In this document: positions 47,298 to 55,900 of the stretch, in pieces | Position numbering within the stretch: the stretch's first letter is position 1 | Layout: each line of letters begins with the position of its first letter | Source: Paraburkholderia caffeinilytica | GTDB lineage: Bacteria; Pseudomonadota; Gammaproteobacteria; Burkholderiales; Burkholderiaceae | Reading direction: 5' to 3' | DNA: 64,000 bases | Assembly (NCBI RefSeq): GCF_003368325.1 | Contig: NZ_CP031467.1 | Coordinates: 2,170,001-2,234,000 of the forward strand | The notes under the pieces: generated by a model | What the model saw: only the letters and a program-made list of their open reading frames with translations | What the model was told of the DNA's origin: nothing | The model's database searches: none | Program-made: the position numbers and the translations under genes

Positions 47298-49864
47298 CAG
47301 CTTCTTGCCCACTGTGCGATCGAAAATCGCTTCTGATCTATCCCGTTCGCTACGCGGTTGCGTGCCCGCTCGGCGCAGCTAAAGCCCCAGCCCTGTCAGG
47401 CAATTTCAAAATCGACGCCCGTGCTCCGCAGTCTGTGGCGACTGCTCGATACACGCTGCGCTCGCTGCGTCCGGGCTATCTCTACACCTATGACGAGAAG
47501 CGTCAGCGGCTGCGCGCCTACATGGTGCTTGAGGACGGAATCATGTGGAGCTTCCCGCCCGGGACACGGCCACCGCCGGGCGACGCGGAGCAGGAACTGA
47601 CACGGGGTTGCGCGATGGCCGGTGACCTCAAATTCGAGTCGCTCGGCCGCTGCATCGACGTCGAACACACTCCCGGTGTCGACGAGGCGACGAATCTGTG
47701 GATGGGCTGGTCTAACGTGCAGTGGACCAAGGCGCTTGTCGAGAAGGTTTCGGATGCGACCTGGCGCAAGCTGCACATGCAGTGCATCAACGTGCCGGCG
47801 ATGCTGGCGGGAAGTGCGACCGACACTGGCGAGTTTCAGGCGTCGCATGCGAACGTCGCGCACTTTGCGATGGACGAAAAGGCGATGAAGGACGCCTTTG
47901 GCTTCAGCAACCGGGCACCGAAAGACGAGATCAAGTTGCGCCAACGCAGTCTGGCAAAGCGCATCGGAGACGCGATGGCTCAATCTCCGATCAAGAAAGG
48001 GTTTATCGTGGCGGTCAACGATCCAGTCGCCGTTACGAATGACCTGGCGGAACTGACGGTTCCGAACCTGAACAACGGCTTCGACCTGGATATCTACTGG
48101 AAGTGGATGTCGGCGCAGCTTCTCGAGCGGGCGGAGTCGGGCATTCGGGGGCGCGCGCGCGCGATGACCGGAATGTCGTACGGGATATCGAAGACGATCG
48201 CGGATGCTAATGCGCTCAATGCGAAGGCAGGCGTTGAGCAGGCGCCAGACGCCGTAGGGCTCTTCAGGTTCCTCTACAACGCAGCCAAGACGGGGAGCTT
48301 TGATCAGGCGTTGAAAGAGGATGAGCGGAACGTGAACGACATTCCCGGCGCACAAAAGAGATCGGAGGACGAGGCGTGGGAAGAAGCAACGACGAAGATT
48401 GGGCCAGACGGCAAACCTACGAGCGTGCTGGACGAAAAAGCGTTGGGGAATTTCAAAACGGAATATCAGAATGCCCTGACCGCGTTTAAACCCAAGTGGC
48501 AACCGCTAGTTCAGGCTCACGCGGGCTGGTTAAAGTCGCAACTGCTGGCCGAATGGATGGCCGGTGTGAGCGACATGAAGGACATCCGCAGCGGCTTTGC
48601 GTACAGCGAGTCCTGTGCGCAGGCGATTGGCGTCGCCGCGGGCACCGAGGATTGCAAAAAGGTGCTCGACGACTGGCTGGGCAGCACTCAGGCATCAAAC
48701 ATCCGCAATGTGTACGCGCGTGCGCTCATGTTCAATCAGGACGACCTGATAAAGGCGGCGGACGCACAGGTACATGGCTCGGATATCCAGTACGAGAACT
48801 TCCTGAATATCTACAAGGAAGCTTTCAAGCGTGTCGAAAAAAATGGCGCCGCCGCCGCCCTGCGTGACAGGCTCGTTGTCACTACGGCCAACTATATCGT
48901 TGCGACCCTCACCAAGGGAACGCGAGGCGCGGCATGGGGATTTACGATGATCCGGCTGTCGCTGCACGCTGGCGTACGCGTCAAGCCATCGCAGGTCAGC
49001 AATATCAAGATGCGCACCTGGTTGCTGACTCAGGCAAAGGAACTGGGCGTGAAACTGGACGGCGACCAAACCGAACAGCGGGTGACGGCCGCACAGGTCA
49101 GCAAACAGGTCATCACGGGGGCTTCTCCTTCCAATCCGGATATAGTGGCCTATGAGCTGGACACGGACGCGCTGGTTCGGTCAGGAAAGCTCGACGCAAG
49201 CGAGGTCAGGAGCATCAAGATCGCGGGAGTGGAAACCACACGGAAGTGGCTGGGCTCGTCCGCGCCGGTAGAGTTCCATCAAGGTGTAGCGACGGCGATT
49301 TTCCAGATGGCGACGTTGACTTTTGCCATCAAGGACTTCGCGGGCAGTGATCAGTTCAACAAGAGCGACAACACGATAAAGTTGTTGGGCTGCATCGCGT
49401 CGATTGTCGGGAATATTATCGAGACGACATCGGAGACGGTCGCGAAGGCGTCGACTCACCCGCTCGCCGCGTTCATTACGAAGCAATGGGCGGGTGTGGA
49501 TGAATGGGCGGAAGCTGGTGCCAAAATCGGCCGAGGTATAGGGTCCGCCGCAGGTATCGTGTTAGCTGGAGTCGATTTGTTTAAAAATGCACCTGAAGCA
49601 TGGGGTAATAAAGAGTATGGTTTAAGCATGTTGTATGGTGCAAGTGCGGGCTTGGGTATTTACATCGCTGTCGGCGCGTACTTGCAGGTCATTCCGGGAT
49701 TCTGGATCGTTTTCGTTGCTTCCATTCTCGTTGCCATCGCTATCGCCGTTTTCAAGGCGTCTGAAATGAAGGATTGGATTTCGCGTTGCAAATTCAGCAA
49801 AAGTGCGGCCTATCACTCGCTCGACGATGAACTCAGCGCCTATAAGTCAGCAGCGGGAGGCTAA
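47294..49864 (+). CDS. T6SS effector, BTH_I2691-like, with C-terminal membrane segments
   Basis: The 856-residue protein begins MTASCPLCDRKSLLIYPVRY, with the TLRSLRPGYLYTYDEKRQRL stretch typical of the effector family named after B. thailandensis BTH_I2691. Residues about 100-580 are soluble and helical. The C-terminal third has several hydrophobic segments, including FQMATLTFAIKDF, LLGCIASIVGNIIE, IGSAAGIVLAGVDL and a long paired segment near 790-835 (LQVIPGFWIVFVASILVAIA). This suggests membrane insertion or pore formation in target cells. It is the payload of the upstream VgrG/DUF4123 pair. Target and activity are inferred. Confidence 0.8.
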   Translation: MTASCPLCDRKSLLIYPVRYAVACPLGAAKAPALSGNFKIDARAPQSVATARYTLRSLRPGYLYTYDEKRQRLRAYMVLEDGIMWSFPPGTRPPPGDAEQELTRGCAMAGDLKFESLGRCIDVEHTPGVDEATNLWMGWSNVQWTKALVEKVSDATWRKLHMQCINVPAMLAGSATDTGEFQASHANVAHFAMDEKAMKDAFGFSNRAPKDEIKLRQRSLAKRIGDAMAQSPIKKGFIVAVNDPVAVTNDLAELTVPNLNNGFDLDIYWKWMSAQLLERAESGIRGRARAMTGMSYGISKTIADANALNAKAGVEQAPDAVGLFRFLYNAAKTGSFDQALKEDERNVNDIPGAQKRSEDEAWEEATTKIGPDGKPTSVLDEKALGNFKTEYQNALTAFKPKWQPLVQAHAGWLKSQLLAEWMAGVSDMKDIRSGFAYSESCAQAIGVAAGTEDCKKVLDDWLGSTQASNIRNVYARALMFNQDDLIKAADAQVHGSDIQYENFLNIYKEAFKRVEKNGAAAALRDRLVVTTANYIVATLTKGTRGAAWGFTMIRLSLHAGVRVKPSQVSNIKMRTWLLTQAKELGVKLDGDQTEQRVTAAQVSKQVITGASPSNPDIVAYELDTDALVRSGKLDASEVRSIKIAGVETTRKWLGSSAPVEFHQGVATAIFQMATLTFAIKDFAGSDQFNKSDNTIKLLGCIASIVGNIIETTSETVAKASTHPLAAFITKQWAGVDEWAEAGAKIGRGIGSAAGIVLAGVDLFKNAPEAWGNKEYGLSMLYGASAGLGIYIAVGAYLQVIPGFWIVFVASILVAIAIAVFKASEMKDWISRCKFSKSAAYHSLDDELSAYKSAAGG

Positions 49865-49867
49865 AAG

Positions 49868-50965
49868 ATGGACGAGCGATTGATGAAGAAGTGCATCGGC
49901 CAGCCAGTGCCTGAGTGGGATATGGCGCATCGTTTGTCGATAGATCGACCGGCCGGGCCAGAAGTCCAGGATTTTGGGGCGACCTTTAGTATCAACTCGA
50001 CGTTCATGGATGTGACCGAGCCCTCGTTTCTGGACAAGCAGTGGGTGTTGACCGGCGCGGCACTGGCTTTCCTCGGCATGGGGATCGGACCATATATATA
50101 TGGATTCACCCATGCATCGCCTGCTCCGGCTTTTTGGTTGTTCGTTGCAGATTGTCTCGCGTTGATAACGATGGCTGTATTTGGCCGGATAGTCTGGAAG
50201 GTTGGCCGAGGCTTAATCTTCAGTCTGAGGTATCGCCCGATACGCTTTCACCGCGGCGAACGCAAGCTCTATGCGATTCACGCACGCCGATATTCTCCCA
50301 AGCCTGGCGAAGGCGATGTCGTATGGGAGGCGCCGTGGACAAAGGACTCGATCTTCTGTCTTCATAACGAAGACACGCCGTTCGGCAAGGTGTTTCATAT
50401 CCGGCACTACACAGTCGATGACCAGGGTAACGTGAACCGGGCGTTCTCGATCGGCCGTGAGTGGACGGGCAAGGCACAGGTTGAGATGGCACTGGCGCAA
50501 TGGAACTATTGGTGCAAGTACATGAACGACGGGCCGAACGGCTTGCCGAAACCGATGCTATTCCATACCCGTCAGGAAACGCTGCGCGAATCGTTCCTGT
50601 TCTCGATGTACAGTTTCGGGATGCGGTCACCGGCCTTCTTTCGCATCCTCATGATGCCTCAGATCCTGTTGTTTACGGTATTGCGATTCCTGGCAAATGC
50701 AACCAGCCGCGACCCCGTCTGGCCGGCCGCCATTGAAAAAATCAGTACGATTGCGCCTGATGATCCCTACACGGAACCACGGCAGGGCACTCCGGTTGGT
50801 TGGGGGGAGACGGTACTGGCCCAAGAGCGTGGCGACTATCCGAACAACCCGAAGGCCCAGGTCGAAGGCTGGACTGGCGAGCTCGGTGGCAAGCTGTATG
50901 CGGCAGCATGGCTCAAGAATCCGGGCGACCACGCGGCGACACCCATTGCACGAGGGGCGCAATGA
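49868..50965 (+). CDS. DUF6708-type membrane protein, probable immunity or helper protein
   Basis: The 365-residue protein begins MDERLMKKCIGQPVPEWDMA, 3 bp after the effector stop. Two membrane helices lie at about 58-80 (LTGAALAFLGMGIGPYIYGF) and 85-108 (FWLFVADCLALITMAVFGRI). A cytoplasmic domain follows (RPIRFHRGERKLYAIHARRY) and a hydrophobic patch near 255-275. Membrane proteins in this position are usually the immunity partner of pore-type T6SS effectors. A decayed partial copy of this gene lies downstream at 51.33 kb. Confidence 0.75.
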   Translation: MDERLMKKCIGQPVPEWDMAHRLSIDRPAGPEVQDFGATFSINSTFMDVTEPSFLDKQWVLTGAALAFLGMGIGPYIYGFTHASPAPAFWLFVADCLALITMAVFGRIVWKVGRGLIFSLRYRPIRFHRGERKLYAIHARRYSPKPGEGDVVWEAPWTKDSIFCLHNEDTPFGKVFHIRHYTVDDQGNVNRAFSIGREWTGKAQVEMALAQWNYWCKYMNDGPNGLPKPMLFHTRQETLRESFLFSMYSFGMRSPAFFRILMMPQILLFTVLRFLANATSRDPVWPAAIEKISTIAPDDPYTEPRQGTPVGWGETVLAQERGDYPNNPKAQVEGWTGELGGKLYAAAWLKNPGDHAATPIARGAQ

Positions 50966-51219
50966 AAGACGAAGCAGGTCGCGGTGTGATCCGCCTGAAC
51001 GACAAGACGACGCACGGCGGACACGTCACGACCGCTAGCGATGACTTCAACGTCATGGGCGTGCCCGTCGCACTTGAGGGCGACAAGACATGGTGTCCGC
51101 AATGTCAGGGTACCTACGCCATCGTGCCGAAAGACAGCACGCGTCAACATCAAGGCAAGGCGGTTGCCTATCACGGTGACCCGACCGAGTGCGGCGCGAC
51201 GCTGATCTCGTCGCTATGA
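50962..51219 (+). CDS. PAAR-domain spike tip protein
   Basis: This 85-residue protein consists of a single PAAR domain: RGVIRLNDKTTHGGHVTTAS near the start, then FNVMGVPVALEGDKTWCPQC and YHGDPTECGATLI. PAAR proteins sharpen the VgrG tip and bind a metal ion with His and Cys residues, both seen here. Its ATG overlaps the preceding stop by 4 bp. Confidence 0.9.
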   Translation: MKDEAGRGVIRLNDKTTHGGHVTTASDDFNVMGVPVALEGDKTWCPQCQGTYAIVPKDSTRQHQGKAVAYHGDPTECGATLISSL

Positions 51220-51330
51220 AGGGGCAGGCAATATCTCAAGGTTGCGCTGTTCACGTGCAGTAGGGACTCGCGCGACCACAACCTTGAAGATGGGCGCAAA
51301 GGCATCCGATGCGGCCGCCGGCGGGTAAGG

Positions 51331-51480
51331 ACAGACGAGCCCTGATGAAAATCTGTATCGGCAAACCGGTACTCGGGTAGGACATGGCACACTGCCTGCC
51401 GATCGGTCGTTAGCGTCAACTCGACCTGCACGGCGGTAACTGAACCTTCGTTCGTGCAGAAGCAGTGCTTCATGGCAGCC
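51331..51480 (+). pseudogene. Decayed 5' duplicate of the DUF6708 gene
   Basis: From 51331 the sequence (GACGAGCCCTGATGAAAATC...) tracks the start of the gene at 49868. Read in pieces it gives MKICIGKPVLG, stop, DMAHCLP, then SVNSTCTAVTEPSFVQKQ, against MKKCIGQPVPEWDMAHRLS and SINSTFMDVTEPSFLDKQ in the intact protein. Stop codons, a deletion of about 15 codons and frame changes show it is dead. It is evidence of tandem duplication in this locus. Confidence 0.85.
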
Positions 51481-51629
51481 GCCCCCATAGCACGCAAGCT
51501 TGTCATCTCGCGCCAATGCAAGTCGATTTTCAGGCACACGACTGCTGAACGACTTTTATCGGGCCACTTGTGGCAGCGTTCAGCCCTTTGTGCCGACGCG
51601 TACCAACTATCCGAGAAAACCCACACCCG

Positions 51630-53114
51630 ATGCTTAAGTCAAAACGATTCCGCCTGATCTACGGCGTAACGCTTTCGTTGATCCCCCTCGCATTTCTCGT
51701 GCTGCTCGCCCGGGGTAAGGGGGACTGGGGCGGCACAACGCCACCGGACACGTTGCTGAGCACCACGTCAGTTGAGGGACAGACGCCCGACTTTTGCACA
51801 CCGCTGATTCGCACGCCACGCGCTACATGGCTGTTGACGTCTCAAAAGGACGACAACGCGATGCCGACGTGGAAGGTCGATCCATCCACGCTTGCGCTGA
51901 ACACACTGTTGCCACCAGTGAAAGAGAAAGCTAAAGCCGGCGACGATTCACAGATGGCCCAGTACATGCCGAAGAGTTCGAACTGGACCACCCTGATTTC
52001 GAAGCTCGATGCAAAGGGCGTGTTCCAGCCGGTCGCCATTGTGCCGGACATGACGTGCCTGCACGCTACGCCTGATGGCGCAACGGTGTATGTGCTGACC
52101 GGCCTCGACAATCCTCAGGGGCTGGCGATCGGCGACTCGAACCCGAAGACCAGGCAAACAGCGGTATTCCGCACCGATGATCAGGGCGCGCATTGGACGT
52201 GGCTGAAGAACGGTTTTTTCCCGGATGCAGCACGGTGGGGGGAGAGTTTGCGGCCGTCCTTCTACAGCAGTCGTGAAGTATGGGCCTGGACCGAGTTCGA
52301 CGATCTCACGCTGCCGGGTAAGGTCCTCAGCGAGAGCGGCTCCCCGCTGCAGTCGGTTCTGCGTCTGTTTTACTCAGCCGACGGCGGCGCGAGCGTCCAG
52401 CAGGTGAAGGCGAGCGCGCCGATCGCGATGAGCCGCAACGAAGCGGTCGAGCAGTTCCCCGCCGATGCCGAGGCGGACAGCAGCGGCGCCAATGACAAAA
52501 CAACTGGCTTCGTTGTGCAGTTGAGCGATGACCACGCGATCGCGTGGCTGTCGCAGTCGTTCTATTACGGCGTTGCCGGTGACCATTTGGCGAAACTGTA
52601 TGCAGTACTCGATCAAATGGAGTTGCGGCGTGAAGGGCAATCCTGGGTCATGGGGCTCCCGAAACGCACGGCGGGCGCGAACCTGAAAAGCGTGACGCGC
52701 ACACCTGCTGGCCAGATCTATGGCGTGATGGCGCGCTCAAGAGCCAATGACGTCGTCGCGCGGTTCGATCAGGCTTCGCGCGCCTGGATACCATTGGCGT
52801 CTACGCCCAATTCCTTCTCACCGCTGCCCGCCGAGATCACTGTCGACAATCTGTGGGCGAGCGACAAACACCTCGTTATCAGTCTGAGTTCGATTTACTT
52901 CGTGCCACGCCTCCTCTATCCGTTCGGCTACGACAATGCCACTATCCACGGTGGAGCGGATTATTACTCGGACGACGGTGGCCGGCACTGGACGCATCTG
53001 AAGGTTCGTGCGGGCATTCTTGCGCTTGATCCGCACACGGATGAACTCCTGGCGTCGCCGTTTGAAAACTGGGAGTCGACAGCACCAATTCGCGCTTATC
53101 AGTTGGGCAAATAG
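51630..53114 (+). CDS. Membrane-anchored extracytoplasmic protein of the VgrG locus
   Basis: The ATG at 51630 gives 494 residues. A signal anchor MLKSKRFRLIYGVTLSLIPL / AFLVLLARG is followed by a large extracytoplasmic domain with repeated SxDxGxxW-like turns (RTDDQGAHWTWLKNG, YSADGGASVQ, YYSDDGGRHWTHL). These are Asp-box-like motifs typical of beta-propellers. A periplasmic protein of this kind beside an effector gene may be an immunity or accessory factor. The pairing with the decayed DUF6708 copy upstream suggests it belonged to a second effector unit. Confidence 0.65.
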   Translation: MLKSKRFRLIYGVTLSLIPLAFLVLLARGKGDWGGTTPPDTLLSTTSVEGQTPDFCTPLIRTPRATWLLTSQKDDNAMPTWKVDPSTLALNTLLPPVKEKAKAGDDSQMAQYMPKSSNWTTLISKLDAKGVFQPVAIVPDMTCLHATPDGATVYVLTGLDNPQGLAIGDSNPKTRQTAVFRTDDQGAHWTWLKNGFFPDAARWGESLRPSFYSSREVWAWTEFDDLTLPGKVLSESGSPLQSVLRLFYSADGGASVQQVKASAPIAMSRNEAVEQFPADAEADSSGANDKTTGFVVQLSDDHAIAWLSQSFYYGVAGDHLAKLYAVLDQMELRREGQSWVMGLPKRTAGANLKSVTRTPAGQIYGVMARSRANDVVARFDQASRAWIPLASTPNSFSPLPAEITVDNLWASDKHLVISLSSIYFVPRLLYPFGYDNATIHGGADYYSDDGGRHWTHLKVRAGILALDPHTDELLASPFENWESTAPIRAYQLGK

Positions 53115-53303
53115 CGGGTGGCGAGTTGGAAAAGGCTGAAACTGCGAGTCAGTGCGTTGTCTTGATGCCGCTGCATAGGAGCTAGAATCCGAAACGAGAA
53201 GCGCCGCACTTGTGGCCGAGCGGCAGGGTCGAGACGTGAGCCTGCTGATCTCAAAGTGGGCTACTTTTCCGGATCACGGCCAAACTTCAACGGAATTTCT
53301 ATC

Positions 53304-53504
53304 ATGAAAGACCGACACGTCAGTGTGTCCGCAGCGAAATCGGGATTTGAGCGGATGACAACGCGAATGCGAGCAGGGCGCGAACTCGTAGTATGTCGGG
53401 CCCGCAATCCGGTTGCCAAATTAGCGTTGCCAGTGTTTCTTGTGCGAAGCCATCGACTAAGGCGTCCGTATCGCCAGCGCGCGAGGGTTCGCCACATCGG
53501 CTAG
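53304..53504 (+). pseudogene. Degenerate Phd/YefM-like antitoxin
   Basis: From the ATG at 53304 the frame reads MKDRHVSVSAAKSGFERMTT, RMRAGRELVVCRARNPVAKL, which matches the Phd pattern (VSVSAAKSxFExM... GRELVV...NPVAKL). After ALPVF it turns into Arg-rich sequence without the expected continuation. No PIN or Doc toxin follows. It is probably a truncated antitoxin left from a lost toxin-antitoxin pair. Confidence 0.55.
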
Positions 53505-53967
53505 GTTCGTGGTCACTCGTGTCTCCGAAGTTCGTTATTAAGCAAGGATGCTCGATTAGATCCGCGGCAGCAGCGGTGGAAATCATTTCACCCTCATGCA
53601 TATCGCAGTGACGCGCACGACGTATCGGTGACTTTGCCTTTAGATGACCACTACCGCCTTATGCAAATGGCATGCGCAATGTGAGCGCGCAAGGCTACGA
53701 TCGGCGGCACGCGACCCGGTCATTCAGTTCTCTCTCGGTAGCGGACACTCGACACGCAGGAAATTGCAGGTTCACTTGAGCTATCGTCCTGGTGCCTATT
53801 GGGCCGCCGCGACGGCCATAGGTCGCACATGTTTTCCCTAGACAGCCGTGGAGGAACTATTTGGTAACGGTTTCAACTACGGGGGCTAGCTGATTCCTCA
53901 AAGATACGGTAAATGTATGGCGCCAGCCGAGTCTGGCACCATAAGAAAACGCAACTACGGGAATAGC
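53505..53967. other. 460-bp stretch without a supported gene
   Basis: Only short frames on both strands and no clear repeat or hairpin. The 3' part, which becomes AT-rich (GATACGGTAAATG), should hold the promoter of the membrane gene at 53968. Confidence 0.4.
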
Positions 53968-54450
53968 ATGGCAGACCGAGATACATTCTATGAAAAGCTC
54001 TACTTTCACGAACTTGACACACGCGAAAAACTAAATGCACGTTTGCCGGGTCTCTTGACCTTTGCGCTGGCACTCGTTGCTTGGGCAGCATGGTTGGTGC
54101 CGCAGTACTTAACTCATCAGCATCCTTCACGTATTGGCATAAGTGCCTTCGTTCTTGCGGGCGGGTTCTTTGCCGTTTCGTGCAGTTTTTTTTGGAGTGC
54201 GGCCAAAGAATACGAGTACAAGTTACTCCCGACGATTGAGGAAATTGAATCCGAGTACACAAAGGGCAACGACCCGAAAAATGGCGAGCGACGCGTCGCT
54301 CACACTATTCGTGGGAAGATGAGCGAAGCACAAGTACGCAACAGTGGCTTCAACTCCGACCGAACTAAAGCTCTGGGACGCTGTATTATCGGCTTGGCTA
54401 CCGTAACACTTCTCATGGGCATTGCGACTATGATCGTCCTTTTGCCATAG
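53968..54450 (+). CDS. Small membrane protein with three hydrophobic segments
   Basis: The ATG at 53968 gives 160 residues beginning MADRDTFYEKLYFHELDTRE. Hydrophobic segments lie at about 27-48 (LLTFALALVAWAAWLVPQYL), 60-78 (FVLAGGFFAVSCSFFW) and 140-160 (GLATVTLLMGIATMIVLLP), with an acidic cytoplasmic loop between. The opening (YEKLYFHELDTREKLNARLP) is a pattern I recall from small bacterial membrane proteins of unknown function, some beside defence genes. It stands alone here. A pore or signalling role is speculative. Confidence 0.6.
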   Translation: MADRDTFYEKLYFHELDTREKLNARLPGLLTFALALVAWAAWLVPQYLTHQHPSRIGISAFVLAGGFFAVSCSFFWSAAKEYEYKLLPTIEEIESEYTKGNDPKNGERRVAHTIRGKMSEAQVRNSGFNSDRTKALGRCIIGLATVTLLMGIATMIVLLP

Positions 54451-54707
54451 CAGCTACCTGCGCCGCCCAATTCGCGAATAGGCTTAAATCGGGGTATTTC
54501 GGGGAGTGTCCGCTGTACGCTGGGCACACCTTGAGGGGAGCAGAGGCGGTGTCGCTGTTCGTGCCGGCAGCGTCATGCGCAGGGGCGACGCTGGTCGGCT
54601 CACGGCCATAACAGTTTACTTGTTCCACCTGACCCCGTACCCATCACGAATGGAGCGACGGCACAGGATTGTCGATAATCTGAGCCGGAGTGTCGAGCGT
54701 CCGCTCT

Positions 54708-54876
54708 TGGCCGATACTGTTGAAAAAGTCGGCGACCGACTATCTCACGAGGTTTTCATGGGCCGTTCTACCCTTAACCGAGGGCTGCGAGCGGTTTGTA
54801 GAGCGATCTGAGTGGTCGAATTTTTTGCCAGTGGTGGCAAAACAGTGAGCCACGACTTTTTCAACCGTATCGGCCA
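54708..54876. repeat. 169-bp inverted-repeat element (MITE-like or IS end pair)
   Basis: The left arm TGGCCGATACTGTTGAAAAA (54708-54731, continuing GTCG) and the right arm (54853-54876, reverse complement) match at 23 of 24 positions. About 120 bp between them contains a TTTTGCCA-GTGG-TGGCAAAA hairpin and no gene. Short non-coding elements with IS-like ends are typically mobilised in trans. I see no target-site duplication, so a collapsed IS copy is also possible. Confidence 0.8.
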
Positions 54877-54970
54877 CCTGCTGCCTGTCACCTATGTCGC
54901 CCGTTCTCGAAACTAACGCCTTCGAATAGCGGCACCCGACCTACCATTTCTAGATTTAATGTGATGCCAC

Positions 54971-54988
54971 GCATCGCGTTAGCGATGC
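54971..54988 (-). terminator. Hairpin behind the recombinase/ParB operon
   Basis: GCATCGC-GTTA-GCGATGC, a perfect 7-bp stem 10 bp after the last stop of the minus-strand operon. There is no T-run, so termination is possible but unproven. Confidence 0.4.
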
Positions 54989-54997
54989 CGAGAGCAG

Positions 54998-55900
54998 CTA
55001 GGTGAGAACGCTCAGTTGCGGCTGTTCAAGCGACACCGTTTCGACAATCGTTTCGAACTCAGCCAGGAGGTCTGGCTGACGTTGTCGCAGGTATTGAGCT
55101 ACCAGTTCGTTCTCCAGGAGTCTGGCGAGATATCCCTTTGCGAGCACCAGGTTCAGAACATCCTGTCCGTAGGTCTGCTCGACAAGTTTGTATTGGCCTT
55201 GGAGGTTGCTCATCTCCCGCTCCATCTTCGCCATCTGTTCGGGCGTCACACCGGTCAGCTTTGGCGGCTTCTTACCGTCAACCAGCCGCGCTGCGGGTGT
55301 CGCGACAAGCAGCGCTTCGGCATAAGGCACGGTCACATTGTTCGCCGCTATCATCAGTTCGACGCATTCGACCTGCCGTGTCGGCTTCATTTTTCGAATT
55401 GCGCGAGCGAGGTCTACTGAGAACTGGCGATCTCCTAGAAGTTCGGCGGCTTCAGGACATATGCCGTCCAGCAGAGAAAGCTTCTTGAGGATCATGGACA
55501 CGTCCATAGCGAGGGCCTTTGCCAGCCTCTCCGGCGACACGCCCCGTTCGACGACGCGCCGGATCATATAGTGCTCCTGGATTGTGGACAGCCGATTGAC
55601 ACGATTGTTGTACGTGTAGCTTTCGTCGTCGGTTGCAACCAGGCACGATACCTCGACAAATCCGAGCTTCTGCATCGCAATGAGGCGTAGGTGGCCATCA
55701 AGCAGCACGTGTTGACCCGTACTCTGGTGTACTGCAGTAACCGACAGTGGCTCAATCAGGCCTATCTCCTCGATCGAGGCCTTGATCTGCTTGAATTTGC
55801 GGGAATCGATGATCGTCGCCGGCATCTTGCGCGACGGCAGGATGCACACTAAAGGAACAGATAGAGGCTCGGGAATGAAACCGAGCGTTACGCCTGTCAT
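54998..55900 (-). CDS. RepB-like ParB-family protein
   Basis: The 300-residue protein begins MTGVTLGFIPEPLSVPLVCI. The ParB N-terminal-type domain shows KASIEEIGLIEPLSVTAVHQ and the degenerate box HVLLDGHLRLIAMQKLG (residues about 60-80). A RepB-type C-terminal domain follows, ending with LARLLENELVAQYLRQRQPD. It overlaps the upstream ParB-like gene by 4 bp and is the third gene of the recombinase cassette. Such pairs are found on integrated elements rather than as true chromosome partition systems, and no ParA is present. It probably binds DNA near the element or assists the recombinase. Confidence 0.85.
   Translation of the reverse strand: MTGVTLGFIPEPLSVPLVCILPSRKMPATIIDSRKFKQIKASIEEIGLIEPLSVTAVHQSTGQHVLLDGHLRLIAMQKLGFVEVSCLVATDDESYTYNNRVNRLSTIQEHYMIRRVVERGVSPERLAKALAMDVSMILKKLSLLDGICPEAAELLGDRQFSVDLARAIRKMKPTRQVECVELMIAANNVTVPYAEALLVATPAARLVDGKKPPKLTGVTPEQMAKMEREMSNLQGQYKLVEQTYGQDVLNLVLAKGYLARLLENELVAQYLRQRQPDLLAEFETIVETVSLEQPQLSVLT

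Noticed and set aside
47396..48502. Minus-strand open frame inside the T6SS effector gene
   Set aside because: It lies fully within a well-supported coding gene and has no family-like sequence.
53644..53841. Short plus-strand frame after the antitoxin relic
   Set aside because: No ribosome site and no family resemblance; likely chance.
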